DNA of 64,000 bases from the NCBI GenBank assembly GCA_019916065.1, contig CM034241.1, positions 9,275,223-9,339,222 on the forward strand, written 5' to 3'. How positions within the stretch are numbered: position 1 is the first letter of the stretch; the number at the start of each line of letters is the position of its first letter. The DNA is from Vitellaria paradoxa (taxonomy: Eukaryota > Streptophyta > Magnoliopsida > Ericales > Sapotaceae). The position numbers were made by a program, and so were the translations under genes. Shown here piece after piece: positions 23,383 to 36,865 of the stretch. Under the pieces are notes generated by a model that saw nothing but the letters and a program-made list of their open reading frames with translations, was not told where the DNA came from and ran no database searches.

Positions 23383-26300
23383 AAGTAGAATTACTACAAG
23401 ACCGCTTGGTGGCCCAAAAAAAAATATTATAACAATAATTTTTATTATTTTTTTAATTTTTTTTTTTGCCAAACATATTTTTTATTTTTTCTAAATTTTA
23501 CTAACTTTCTATAATTTTCTTTAATTTTTATCAATTTTCATAAATTTTTACTTAACACTCAACTAACTATTAAAATCATATGTGCTAGTTATAGATGTAA
23601 AGTTAATTTTTTTTATTTTTTTTTAGTTGCACCAAACGACTCCTACGTCAATTGTGATATTGTTTATATGCTTATAATAAAATGATTTAAATTTTATGAC
23701 TAAAATTAAAAATAATATATTTAAATTTTATTAATATCATAGAATAATTGTACAATTAGAAAAAGAAAAAAATAAATAAATCAATACAGATCTAATGATG
23801 TTCATTTCTAAATTTTATTCCAATGATAATTTACAATTCAAAAATTATCAAAAATAATAAAACATCAATTCTGAGTGTCATATGAAGAATTTAGCCGCTC
23901 GAAGACCATTGTAAGTTATGAAACTAGCTTTTAAAAAAATAAAAATATGGAGAAAATGTTGAATCCATATATTATACTAGCAATAGCAATAACACGTGTT
24001 TACGATACTCTGAACAAAATTAATATTAAGTTTTTATATAGTTGAAACTTTAGACAAAAAGTCTAAATTGAAAAAATTTTGATAATCCATTTGTTTTAAT
24101 TTTTTTCCAAAACTTTAGGTTTTAACAGTTATTACATATGTTTTGGTCTCTCTTTGTTCAATTAATTTTTGATAAGTACTATAAAAAAATACAAATTATG
24201 GTACTTTAATTTAGAATATTCAACTTCCTAAAAATCATAATTGGGTAGAATTTAAGTTTGGGTAGAATTTAAATTGATAGTTCTGATTTACATATGATTT
24301 TCACATTAAAATATGATGAAATTTTAAATGTTCAAACTGTTTTGTAATATAAATGGCAGTGGGGTCCACTAAAATGAGAATCGAGCAGAAAGTTAAAAAT
24401 ATAAAAATGATTTTAATCGTTAAATGAAAGAAAAAAATAATTTTTAACCGTTGAATATTAGTTTGTGAGAAGGACATTCTAAAAAATCGTCCAGTTTTAT
24501 TATATAGATGTCAAAATGAGAAACACATGAATAAATTACATTCAAGTGCTTAGATGGAGTTCAATGGGTCCAAGTAATCTAAAGTTGTTTGTTTTACATT
24601 AATTCAAAATTAATATCATTAAATTTGATTTTAAAATAAATAAATAAATAAATCATTTAATATATTGATTAAATTTAAAATATTTCAATATAAACACCAC
24701 TATGAAGTTATGAACCTAAAAGATGACACACAAATATAATTTGCCACCCCTAGTTAATCCAAAGTCAGCTGTCCAATTTGATTTGGTATTCGCTAAATCT
24801 CTAGTTGTAAAGATCTCAATTATTGCAATTGCGTGTCAATGTTTTTGAAATTGCTTCATAACTTCTGGCTACCTTCTTGTATGAGTTGGAATCCTTCAAA
24901 GAGTGCTACACTTTGAAATTGTCATTAGAGTTGGTTTGAAAATCAAAAATTAATTTTTACTTTTTATTAAAATTTAATTTTTTATTATATTTGGTGGCAA
25001 TCTTTAGGCATATTATTTATATCTATAAAAAAAAAGAAAACTAAAAACAGTGAGAAAAAAATTCAAATAAGGTTTAAAAAAAGCTAGTTTTTATTAAAAT
25101 TATTTTTTTATATGCAAGTAAATTTCTATATATAAAAATACTTTTTCAAATTTTTTTATATATACGAATAACATGTCTAAAATTATCAAATAAAAAATCA
25201 AATTTACATGAAAAATCATATAAGATGAAAAAAATTATAAAAAAAATTGATTTTTTAGTTCCTGAACCAACTCTTAGATATTTATTTCAATGTGACAGAA
25301 AGTACATTAATACTACCATGGCACTCATGCCATTACACTATTTATAGTCATAAAACTTACCATGCCTACAGATGAATCACATGGAAGCTTATGGGAGCAA
25401 ACATCTCCCCCTCACTTAAAAATTGTATTTAAATTTTAAAATTGTGGAAGTATGTTAGCATGGATGATCAATTAATCGACAATTTCAATCAAGTTATTTC
25501 AAACATACAGAAAAATAAAGAGATTAAACACATAAATTTATGTAAAAAAAAAAAACCTTTTAAATAAGTTATGAAGAAACCAAAATCTTCCATTATACCA
25601 AGCAATGCACTTCCTTGGTTATAAAGTTTGACCCAATGATCTAATCAGTGCCTTGGTCCTATTATTGAACTATTTGACCTATTGAACAAAAATAGAAGAA
25701 TTCACTCAGCCAACACAAGGGAAAACCTCCCTAATTTTCACACGCTTTGATGAGAAGATTGCTACCTTCATAGACAAAAAATGAAGTCACCAACTTCGAA
25801 TGCTCTACGCACAAAGTATTTGATTGAAGAATTCTATCCCACCTAAAAGAATAGAGAATTTTTCTTTCAAGTTATATGGTGTATTTAATAATAATTTCTC
25901 TATGTTAAAAAACCTTTGGAGGAGGTCTCTAACATAATTATGAACCAATCCAATATGAAATAAGAATTCAAAGATAAGGATTACTTTTTTCTATTTACCC
26001 TCACTCTAACGGATATGTAGTAAAAATTCAATAAGTTTATTCATTTTTCTGTTTTTTTAGCTAAAACTTATTTCATATTTAATGGTTGTCGCCCAGCTTA
26101 GTTAGCTATTCCCTCATTGCCGACCATTTATTCTCCTCTTGCCTACCATCTACTCCCCTCATTTGTCTTCATATATATCTTTCTTTATATATGTATGTGT
26201 GTGCGTTTTGGAGGGTGGGCAAGCTTAGGAAGCTTTCCGAAATGAGAGTTGAAGAGTGAGTTGAGTGAGAGTGTGTCCTCACCAAATTGGTTTTTCCTTT

Positions 26301-26459
26301 TTATTCCATTGTGAAGTTAGAGTTCTAAGGAGTAAGTATTAAGTGTTGGTTTGATGTTGAGGTCATTATGTTGATCGTACTGGAGTTTTGGTATTTATGA
26401 CATTCATCCGTTTTATTTTCTTCTTCAACTAATTAGCTCAAGGTAGAAAACTTTGGATC
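23383..26459. other. AT-rich intergenic DNA
   Basis: About 3 kb of low-complexity AT-rich sequence. I see no open frame with protein-like content, no RNA gene and no clear repeat boundary, apart from short A- and T-runs. Confidence 0.6.
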
Positions 26460-27340
26460 TTGCACAACAGATTATGGATATGCAGATAATTCGTGACAAA
26501 AAAGACAAGAAAATTTGGTTGTCACAAGAAAAATATGCTGAGCAGATGATTGATAAGTTTAATATGAAGAATGCTAAGCCAGTTAGCACCCCTTTTGTAG
26601 GTCAAATTAAGTCATGTCCAGCTAGTTAGAAATCTAGAGATGAGATTGATAGTATTTGTACTTTTTAGTAGTAAAAAGTATGATATGTGCTATGATTTGT
26701 GCTCTGGATATAGCTAATGTTGTAGGTATTGTTAGTAGGCTTTTTTTAATTTAGGCAAAGTTCATTAGGAAGCTGTGAAATGAATACTAAGGTATCTCAA
26801 GGGTATTTCAAGGGTATTTCAAGATTATGCTTGTGTTTCAAAAGTTCAGAACTAATCTTGGAAGGATATGCCAATGTAGATATAACATGAGACTTTAGCT
26901 ATCGGAAGAGTATTTCAAGTTTTGTGTTTACTTTTGTAAGGGGAGCTATCTACTACAGAGACCAAGAATAGTTTTATCTACTACAGAGACTGAGTATATT
27001 GTTGTAGTAGAATCAGGTAAATAAATCTTCTGGTTAAAGAGAAATTTTCAAGAATTGAAATTATAATAAAATCATTATGTTATTCAATGTGACAATTAGA
27101 GTACATTGGATTTAGGTAAGAATGCCATATATTATTTCTAAATGAAACATATTGACATCCGATATCGTTGGATATATGAGCTTATGGAAAATCAATTTAT
27201 GAGGCTTGAGGAGATCCACATAGATCATAATCTAGTAGACATGTTGACTAAAGTTATCACTAGAGACAATTTTGTATTACCGAGATATGGTCAGTATGGG
27301 CACCAAATAAAGCCAGTTAGTCAGTGTTCCTTTCTCTTGT
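26460..27340 (+). pseudogene. degenerate Copia pol (reverse transcriptase end and RNase H)
   Basis: Plus-strand frames read typical Copia sequence in order. First comes IWLSQEKYAEQMIDKFNMKN followed by AKPVSTPF (end of the reverse transcriptase), then a stop. A decayed 'MICALDIANVVGIVSR' block follows, and finally the RNase H tail, with HIDIRYRWIYELMENQ and DMLTKVITRDNF (27142-27290). Stops and frameshifts are frequent, so it is inactive. The 5' half of the element is absent from the immediate left. Confidence 0.8.
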
Positions 27341-28529
27341 GGGTTTAGACAAGAGATTTGACATGTTATTTTCTCATCTATTGATGGCATTGAAGTGGGT
27401 AGTCCAACGGGCATCAGTTTAAAAGCACTTCATTGCAGCTCTTTCATATGGAGAAGTTTCATCAGTTTGTGAGAATGAGATTCATATCTCTCTTGTGGAC
27501 GTAAATCGATATGCTAAACTATGTAAATTTCTTTGTATTCTTGTTATTTTTATTTTGTTTATTATTACTCTTAGCTTAACATTGGGCTTATATATGATCA
27601 TCTAAAAAATATTATTTAAATGTTTTTGTAAAAAATCTTTTTTCATCAACAAATTTTAACTTATAAAACACAAATCTAGTTAAATTTAATAGAATTAGTC
27701 GATTTTACATTTTAGTTCAAATTACGAGCGGATTCTATTAACAAGGTTAAAATTTTTCGAATCTAACAAGATATATCAATCACACACGAAAATAAAGAAC
27801 ACCAAAAAATTAGCAAGGAAAACCCTTCCCAGGGAAAAACCTCAAAAAATAATTCTACTATATAACCAGGTTACAGTACTCCATTCAAACTCTTTACGAA
27901 TCTTTGCATGAATTCTCACATGAATCTTTTCGTCCCCTTTACTCAATTATACGATGAACCTAGACTAAGAGAACTTTTTGAATCCTCACAAGGTAAACAG
28001 ATTTAACAAAGAGTAAAATAAAAAAAAAAAAGAGAAAGAGAGAGAAAGACTGTTAAGCTCACTAAAGAAAAAATATCTCTCTCAAAAGACTCTATAATAT
28101 GACCCATCTAATTTTTTGTACATTAAAACGGGGTACATATATATAGATAAATATAGTCCCATTCAAACTAGGACTCATATGTATAATAAGATTTCCTAAA
28201 CGAAAATAGAATTTTCAGAATTTTCAACAGGTTAATCTTTGAAGCTCCTAGCGATGTGACTGTAAAGATGCCTCGACCCTCGGGTTGCTTGCACCCAGCT
28301 TGCGGGGTCTACTAGAATTAAATCTTGACTTTAGATTAAAATGCTCGAACCATCGCGCTTTTTGCGGACTGCCAGTGGACTTGGGGCGAACCCTTATATT
28401 CCTTGCGAGCTGCTTGCAACCTTTACTGGATTTTGTGGAACTGTTTGATTAAGTCCTAATCTGTGTAGAAGTAGTCTTAATTCCAACTTTAACTTGAATT
28501 GTAGGTTATCTTTTTTGCAATATGTAGAT
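27341..28529. other. probable Copia 3' flank or LTR remnants next to the Gypsy insertion
   Basis: The sequence following the Copia pol relic is non-coding. Around 27760-28100 it contains stretches usual in Copia LTRs (for example TCTAACAAGATATATC at about 27770 and CCCTTCCCAGGGAAAAACC near 27825). I cannot define LTR borders. The small minus-strand frame at 28394-28618 crosses into the Gypsy LTR and is not a gene. Confidence 0.45.
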
Positions 28530-30318
28530 TGTCGCACCTCAATTTTAGGATACATATTTAATTCCTTAAATAGAGGGGAATTCTCTACATCCTCTGTCCA
28601 TAATATATCAATAATCACAAATTATATAAAAACCCACATTAAAATAAAATAGAACCTATCAGGCTTATATCTTTCCTTGGTAAAATAAATAAAAATCCTA
28701 CCAACACTTAAATATGTACAAAATTATAACTTCTAAAAAAAGTTAAACCAAATCCCAGTCTGATGCCGTTAAAACTCTAGATTTATTTACATAAACTCTA
28801 AATACTAACATAAGATTGAAATTGGGAAATGGACAGCTCAAGGTCTTCTCCAGGCACTTGTAGTTACTTCTAAAACTTAACTTGAGATGTGTATATTCAA
28901 GTATGAGTGTCACACACTTAGTGGAGATATTATACTTGAAATAAAAGATAATAAATATGCACTAAAAATAATCCACAGTAATTATATAAACAACTGTCCC
29001 ACCAATAAATAATAATTAATTTAAATGTATCATAATTGACAGTGACAAAAATATCCCAACACGCAGTTAATCATCACTTTTCATTTAACAATCATCATCA
29101 TCATCATCACTAAACCTCAACTGACCATCTCATGATATATTTGCATGATAAATGATTTAAATAATATTGCAGCACATGTTTGGCCCTATCTGGCCTATGA
29201 GTTAAACGTTCAACTATAAATATTGACTTTAATTTAACATGTCACATTAGCCCCATCTAACTATATTATTTGTTCTGGCCTCATTTGACCTCATATTTTT
29301 ATTTTCTAGCCCTATTTGGCCTCATTTTTTTCTTTCTTTTTCTGGCCATATCTGACCATAATGCAAATATAATGCATATAATTCATGTTAATATGCAATA
29401 ATATCTTTTTTCAAAATAAAATATTATTTCTCAAATTTGTCATTCTACAAATAATCACAGTTCATATCTAACATAATAAATCCATAAATAAATAGCATTT
29501 CTTATTAATAACAACAATAAATCAATAAAATTTATCAATTTATATTTAATATCTTTTTATCTTTAAGTTCAATACATCTACCTGAATAGTAAATATTCTG
29601 AGAAAGTCAATTGGTATGGTTGTTGTTGATTGTCCTTGGATCTTAATTTTAATCTAAACAAATTATACAAATCAGAAATTCAACAATTAAAATACAAACC
29701 AAATTAATTAATAATATAAATCTAATAAATGAAATACAACCACTCAATTTTTAATATACTTAATTTATTTAACCTTTTATAGAATTAATTTTAAACTAAC
29801 AAAATAAAATAACTTATCTCAACAATCTGGCCAAAATTCTTAAATTTTTTTTTCTTTCTGGTAATTCTCATTGTATTTTTTCCTTGTCGTTTCCTTTTTT
29901 TACCGATCCTCACTTTAACTTATATATGCATGTTATATGTATATTCTGACAGCTAAGTGCTCTCCACTGCTTAAACTCATTTCCTTATTTTCTCCTTTTT
30001 TTTTCTATGTTTCGCATGTAGCCAAGCTGTTAGGAGCAGATGCACATATATACAAATGGGCACGTCACCCAATAATCCCCACAACATGACTCAACCAGCC
30101 ATTTGCACATCTAGTAATACTATAAGCTAGCCACATGGACAAGTCGTTTCACCTAACTTAATCTGATCAATATATTAGTAATTTAATTAATCTACTAATT
30201 AATTTAAATTAAGACTAAATAAATTTTAAAATAATACCAAATTAACACAATTAAATTATAACCATAAAATTTAAATTAATAATGCATTTTAAAAATAGTA
30301 TAAATTCATGATGTCACA
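28530..30318 (-). repeat. Gypsy 3' LTR (left copy)
   Basis: On the minus strand it starts TGTGACATCATG (30318) and ends GAGGTGCGACA (28530). It matches 35079-36865 throughout. It contains a run of degenerate repeats of the form GGCCNNATNTGGCC (about 29170-29350), also present in the other copy. Confidence 0.85.
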
Positions 30319-31100
30319 ACTCTTCTTCCCTTAAAGAAGTTCGTCCTCGAAATTCTTACCTAGTGAAAATAAATATGGATATTACTTCTATCCAAAATTT
30401 GCATAGGTTCCTCCTTGTAAGACAAATATTTTTTTCAATTCAACTAGTTGAGAAGTCAACATATAAGATGGGTCTGGGATATACTTACGCAATATTGACA
30501 CATGAAACACATCATGAAGTCTTAATAATTCTTGAGGTAGAGCCAACTTGTATACAGTTTTCCCAATTCTTTGTATAATCTCATACGGTTTAATGCAGTA
30601 AGAACTTAATTCTTCATTTTTACCAAATTTTAGTATACCTTTCTAAGGAGAAACTTTTAAAAATATTTTATCACCTATAGAAATTTCCGATTCTTGTCTG
30701 CGATTATGTACATAACTTTTTTGCCGACTCTGAACTATCCTTAATCTATCTTGCATCATCTTTACTTTATTCATTGTGTCTTGCACTAACTCTGTTCCAA
30801 GTAATTTTCTTTCCCCCACTTCATCCTAACAAACTGGAGTTCTACATTTACGACCATATAGAGCCTTAAATGGTGCCGTGCCAATACTAATGGAAACTAT
30901 TATTATAAGCAAATTCCATCATTGGCAACAAATCATCCCAATTCCCTTTAAAATCTAACACAAACTCTTAGCATGTCTTCTAAAGTCCGAATTATTCTTT
31001 TAGATTGTCCATCTGTTTAAGGATGGAATGCAGTACTAAACTTTAAATTTATTCCCATAACTTATTGTAGACTAAGCCAAAATCTAGATGCAAACTTGGA
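30319..31100 (-). pseudogene. Gypsy integrase C-terminal remnant
   Basis: Minus-strand frames read LPQELLRLHDVFHVSILRKY then IPDPSYMLTSQLVELK (about 30540-30430), the usual end of Ty3/Gypsy integrase. A decayed NFEDELL follows next to the polypurine tract. Stops interrupt it. Confidence 0.7.
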
Positions 31101-31314
31101 ATCTCTATCAGCCGCAATAAACACAGGTGCACCATGCAATTTCACAACCTCCTTGACATACAATGTAGCATACTTATCAGTTGTATAATTAGATTTTACA
31201 GGTAAAAAAATGAGCTAACTTGGTTAACCTGTCAGCAATTACCTAAATAGAATCAAAACCTTTCTGGGTACGTAGTAATCGAACAATCAAATTCGTAGTG
31301 ATATGTTCCCATTT

Positions 31315-31701
31315 TCACTCTGGAATAAAAAATGACTGGAATAATCTTGCAAGACTCTGATATTTTGTTTTTACTTGTTGACAAGTTAGACATCTAGCTA
31401 TAGATTCTACAATTTCTAGCTTTATACCAGTCCACCAATAATTCTCTCGTAAATTTCGATACATTTTTGTACTTTTAGGATGCATAATGTAAAGAGAATG
31501 GTGTACCTCGTCTAAAATTTTCCTCTTCGGTTCATAATTTTCTAGGACACAAACTCTATCACCATAACAAAGTAGTCTGTCACTTTTGACTACAAAATCC
31601 ATCCACTTATTACTTGCTATTTGTTCCCGAATTTTTTGCAGTTGAACATCTTCTAACTGTAGCTCCCTAATACGATCAAGTAATAATGGCCTTACCCTCA
31701 A
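31315..31701 (-). pseudogene. Gypsy RNase H/integrase linker with H2C2 zinc-binding domain
   Basis: A 128-residue open segment of the decayed pol. It contains the HHCC zinc-binding arrangement, HSLYIMHPKSTKMYRNL then YWWTGI then CLTCQQVK, as at the N terminus of Ty3/Gypsy integrases. Stops lie on both sides, so it is a remnant. Confidence 0.85.
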
Positions 31702-33255
31702 TTAAGCAATCAAAGCATCTATTTTGGTTATGGTTAACTCTACACCTATATGTGTTAATTCATTAAATATCTTAATCTTCTAACAATGATTACAAGATAA
31801 CAGGCCCATAGACTTATGACTCAAAATATCTGCTATCACATTTTCTTTACTTGGGTGATAATGTATATTGTAATCGTAATCCTTCAATAACTCTAACCAT
31901 CTTCTTTGTTTCAAATTCAGCTCTTCCTAAGTAAATAAATACTTCAAGCTCTGATGATCAATGTAAATATCAATAGTCTCACCATATAAATAATGTCTTC
32001 TTAACTTCAGAGCAAACATAATGGCTGTTAACTCCAAATCATGGGTTGGATAATTCTGCTCATGAGATCTTAATTGTCTTGAAACATATACAATAACCTT
32101 CCTATTTTACATCAAAACACATCCTAATGCTTGTTTTGAAGCATCACTATAAATCACAAATCTACCATTACCTGAGGGAAGTGCTAACACTGGATCTGTA
32201 GTCAATTTGGCCTTCAATTCCTCTAAACTTATCTCATAACTATCATTCCGTTCAAATTTAATACTCTTGCGAGTCAATCGTGTCATAGATGATGCAATGG
32301 AAGAAAAATTCTAAATGAAACGACGATAATACCCTAGTAACCCAAAAAAACTGCGCACCTATGTTACACTAGTTAGACGCTCTCAATTTAATATTACCTC
32401 AATTTTCTAAGGATCAACGCTGATATCATTATCTGAAATTACATATCCCAAAAATACTACTTGATCCAACCAAAATTCACATTTACTGAGTTTTACAAAT
32501 AGTTGTTCTCCTGTAGAACCTATAAAACTATTCTAAGATGTTGTGCATGCTCTTCCTTACTTCTTATGTAAATCAAAATATCATCAATGCAAACAATCAC
32601 AAAGGCATCTAGATAAGGTTTTAAATACTCTATTCATCAAGTCTATAAATATAACTGAAGCATTAGTCAATCCAAAAGCACAACAAAAAACTCATAATCT
32701 TCATATCTAGTTCTGAAGGCTATCTTAGGCATATCACAATCCCCTACTTTAATCTGATAGTACTCAGACTTCAAATCAATTTTAGAAAATACAGTAGTGC
32801 CTTGTAACTAATCAAACAAATCATCAATTCTTGGCAATTGATACATGTTCTTTACTGTTACCCAATTCAATTGACAATAATCAATACACAATCTCATAGT
32901 GCCATCTTTCTTCTTTACAAATAATATTGGTGCTTCTCATAGTGATACACTAGGTCGGATAAAACCTTTGTCTAATAGATCTTGTAGCTGAACTTTCAAT
33001 TCCTTAAATTCAGTAGGTGCCATTCTCTGAGGTGCAATTGAAATTTTTGTAGTTCCTAGCAATAATTCAACTATAAATTCTACATCACTCCTGGTAACTC
33101 ATTTGGAAACACATCTGGATACTCACACACAGTGGGTAGGTCATTAAGCTAAGTCTTTGGCCTTTTAGCATCCACCACATAAACAATATATCCCTTTTTT
33201 TTTTGGTAATTCACATAAACAATATATCCCTAGTATCCCTTTGCTTAACAATTTC
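31702..33255 (-). pseudogene. Gypsy reverse transcriptase and RNase H remnant
   Basis: The segment lies where the reverse transcriptase and RNase H should be, between the protease and H2C2 parts. Short readable pieces appear in several minus-strand frames, but stops are frequent and no intact catalytic segment is seen. Assigned mainly by order. Confidence 0.6.
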
Positions 33256-33537
33256 CTAACTTATAAATGTGGATATCAAGTAGTTAGGCATAATCCTATG
33301 ATCACTACTGAATACTAAATCTGACTCTCCTAGAACTTGAAATATCACTTCCTTGATAAAGTAATCAATAGAAGCATGATATGCTGACAACCAATCTATA
33401 CCTAAAATAATGCCAAAATCATATATCTCCAAATGTATCAAGTTAGCAATCAAATTCCTGCTAGCTATCTGCACTACACAGTCTCTGTATACATCTTTTA
33501 CTAATGTTATATTACCAGCATGAGCAGCCACAGCCAA
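33256..33537 (-). pseudogene. Gypsy aspartic protease remnant
   Basis: The readable stretch DFGIILGIDWLSAYHASIDY matches the conserved region after the active site of retropepsin-like Gypsy proteases. The catalytic DTG-type triad is not visible upstream, so it is broken. Confidence 0.75.
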
Positions 33538-34016
33538 TACAAATTTTAATTAAGAGAGCGGTTAGTCTAAGTGCATGCAGAATGCTCAAGATATAAAAAA
33601 AATGGGTAAATCAGAATCTATCAATGTATGAGAAAGTCTATTAGTAATGGAAAGCATACCTATAACAATATCAAGAGATGTCTGAGCATCCTGACGAGTT
33701 ATAACATAGACCCAAGCCTGTAAGTGAGATCCCCTGGCTGCTTTTCTACCTTTCCGTGCAGCCACTGAAGGAGCTTTGTTATCACTGGCTGCACTAGCCA
33801 CAGATGTAAAATAGGAAAATTTCTAAAAATATGACATTCCTGATCACATCAGAAATAAGTAAAAGGCTGCTGAATTATACATTTACTGACGTAATATCGT
33901 GTGGCCCTGCATTTAAAGCATACCACGTTTCTTAATCTTTCCCTAGTGTTAACTCCTCCTGAACCAGGTGGTGTCTGCCTCGAGCTCTGTCCCCCAGTCT
34001 TATTATAACCTGCACT

Positions 34017-34914
34017 TCAACTTCCCCTTACTTGGCTTATACCTCTATAATTTTGAAAGTCTTGGCTTCTTTGTCTAGAAGATTCGCCTTTTACTCTTCG
34101 AGAAGCTGAAAAATCAAATCTAGTCTTTTTGGATTGTTCCTGCCTTCCAATTGCTTCCCATACATTTTTTTCTACAATCTTTGCTTTATTCACCAATATA
34201 CTCATAACTCCTCATTTCAAAGCCAAAAATTTAGGATCAGATAAAAAACTCCAATCCCTGCTGGAATCTTCGGCATTTCGCATCTTCTGTTTACACCAAT
34301 TTTGAATCAAATCTAGATAATGCAACAAATTGGGCCTCATATTCTGTGACAGCCATCTTCCTTTACCTCAAAGGAATAAACTCTTGTTCTTTTTCATATT
34401 TATATGATTAAAGAAAATACTTATCATTAAAGGCATCAATAAATTGCTTCTAAGTCATTCTAGCAATTGACAACCTTTTTGTAGCTTCCCATCCAAGTGT
34501 AACTTGATCTTTTAACATAAATACGGCTAGAATAATTTTGTTTTTGTCAAAAATATTCATTACCTCAAAAATTGCCTCTATATTCTTCAACCAATTTTTA
34601 GCTTCCAAAGGGTTAATAATACTAGAGAACAGCGTGGGTCCCAATTTAAGAAATTGCTCATAAATAGTACCACGGACTTCTAGCATGATCCTCAGCTCAG
34701 TTTGAAACTTAACTAATCTAGCTATGGCCTCAATTACCTTTTCCACTAGGGCTTGTGGTTCTGAACTAGAGGTTGATCCTCCTAACCCTCCTGCTATCCT
34801 GAAACCTGCATCGTTTGTGGGATTTGACCAACTGAACCTTCTTCTTTTTATTGCCTTAGGGATGTGTTTAATATTCATATTTTTATCTGAGATCAAATTC
34901 AAGATAAGATGCAA
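34017..34914 (-). pseudogene. Gypsy gag remnant
   Basis: The 34450-34914 segment carries the capsid motif FLKLGPTLFSSIINPLEAKN followed by WLKNIEAIFEVM, typical of plant Ty3/Gypsy gag. A basic segment (34017-34205) continues the gag tail. Separate frames and stops show decay. It lies just inside the 5' LTR, as expected. Confidence 0.8.
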
Positions 34915-35078
34915 AATATAATTCTATCACATTTTATAATTTCAATGATCCTCAATATCTATGTAAATAAACATCACAGCACAATCACCTAACTCTAGGA
35001 CATTTTTTCAATAATTAGCTATAAGTACCAAACACTAACAAGTCTACAGAACCTCTAACTTAGGCTTTGATACCAAAC

Positions 35079-36865
35079 TGTCATGCCTCTATTTTAGGAT
35101 ACATATTTAATTCCTTAATAGAGGGGCAACCTCTATCCTCCATCCATAATATATCAATAATCACAAATTATATAAAAACCCACATTAAAATAAAATACAA
35201 CCTGTCAAGTTTATACTATTTCCTTGGTAAAATAAATAGAAATCTCACCAAAACTTAAATATGTACAAACTTATAACTTCTAAAAAAAATTAAATTAAAT
35301 CTCAGTCTAATATTATTAAAACTCTAGGTTTATTTACACAAACTCCAAATATTAACAGGATTGAAAGAGGAAAATGGACAACTCAATGTCTTCTTTAGCT
35401 ACTTGCGGCTACTTCTAAAATTTAATTTAAGATATGTAAATTTATGTGTGAATATCACACACTCAATGGAGATATTACACTTAAAATAAAAGATAATAAA
35501 TATACACCAAAGATAATCCAAAGTAATTATATAAACAACTGTCCCACCAGTAAATAATAATTAATTTAAATGTATCACAACTGATAGTGATAAAAATATC
35601 TCAATACACAGTTCATCATCACTTTTCATTTTACAATCATCATCATCATTAGGCCCCAACTGGCCATCTCATGACATATTTACATGATAAATGATTTAAA
35701 TAATAATACAGCACATGTTTGGCCCCATCTACCCTATGAGATGAGCTCTCAACTATAGATAGTGGCTTTAATTAAACATATCCCATTAACCTCATTTGGC
35801 TATATTATTTTATTTAGCCCCATCTAGTCTCATTTTTTTTCTTTCTTTTTCTGGCTCTATCTGGCCTGGTCCTATTTGACCATGATGCAAGTGTAATACA
35901 CATAATCCATGCTAATATGCATTAATATCTTTTTTTTTCCAATAAAATATTACTTTCTAAATTTATCATTCCACAAATAATCACAATTCATATCTAACAT
36001 AATAAATTTATATATAATCGGCATTTCTTGTCAAAACAAATAATTAATAACAATGATAAATCAATAATATTTATCAATTTATATTTAATACATTTTACAT
36101 TTAAGTTTAATACATCCACTTGAACAGCAAATATTCTTAGAAAGTCAATTGGGGTGGTTGCTGCTGATTATCCTCGGGTCTTAATTTTAATCTAAATAAA
36201 TTATACAAATCAAAATTTCAACAGTTAAAATACAAACCAAATTAATTAATAATATAAATCTAACAAACGATGTACAACCACTCCATTTTTAATGTACTTA
36301 ATTTATTTAACCTTTTATAGAATTAATTTTAAACTAACAAAATAAAATAACCTATCTTAACAATCTGGCCAAAATTCTTAAGTTTTTTTTTTTTTTCAGT
36401 AATCCTCATTGTGTTTTTTTTTTTTTTTTTCTTGCCGTTTCTTTTTCTTACCAATCCTTACTTTAACTTATATATGTATGTTACATATATATTTTGGTAG
36501 TTAGGTGCTCTCCACCGCTTCAACTCCTTTTCTTATTTTTCCCCCCTTTTTTCTATGCTTGGCACGTAGCCAAGGTGTTAGGAGCAGATGCACATATACA
36601 CAAATGGCCACGTCACCTATTAATCCCTACAACATGACTCAGTTAGCCATTTGCACATTTAAAAATACTATAAGCTAGCCATGTGGACGAGTAGTTTCAC
36701 GTAGCTTAATCTAATCAAAATATTGGTAGTTTAATAAATCCACTAATTAATTTAAATTAAGACTAAATAAATTTTAAAATAATACCTGATTGACATAATT
36801 AAATTATAAGCATAAAATTTAAATTAATAATGCATTTTAAAAATAGTATAAATTCTGGATGCACA
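35079..36865 (-). repeat. Gypsy 5' LTR (right copy)
   Basis: On the minus strand it starts TGTGCATCCAG (36865) and ends AGAGGCATGACA (35079). It is the partner of 28530-30318 and differs by small indels and many substitutions, including longer T-runs (36385-36430). Confidence 0.85.

Larger units (their letters stand above)
28530..36865 (-). mobile_element. degenerate full-length Ty3/Gypsy LTR retrotransposon
   Basis: Two long LTRs (28530-30318 and 35079-36865) flank a minus-strand interior that reads gag, protease, reverse transcriptase/RNase H, integrase. The primer site TTGGTATCAAAGCC lies at about 35075-35062, next to the right (5') LTR. A polypurine tract, AAGGGAAGAAGAG, lies just inside the left (3') LTR. 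The coding part has many stops. By eye the LTRs differ at roughly one base in ten, so the insertion is old. I see no convincing target duplication at the outer ends. The last coding segment has the HDVFHVSILRKYIPDPS motif typical of Gypsy integrase tails. Confidence 0.88.

Noticed and set aside
28394..28618. 74-codon minus-strand frame
   Set aside because: Spans the border of the Gypsy LTR and neighbouring non-coding DNA; no domain.
34724..34921. Plus-strand frame over the Gypsy gag
   Set aside because: Shadow of the minus-strand gag remnant.
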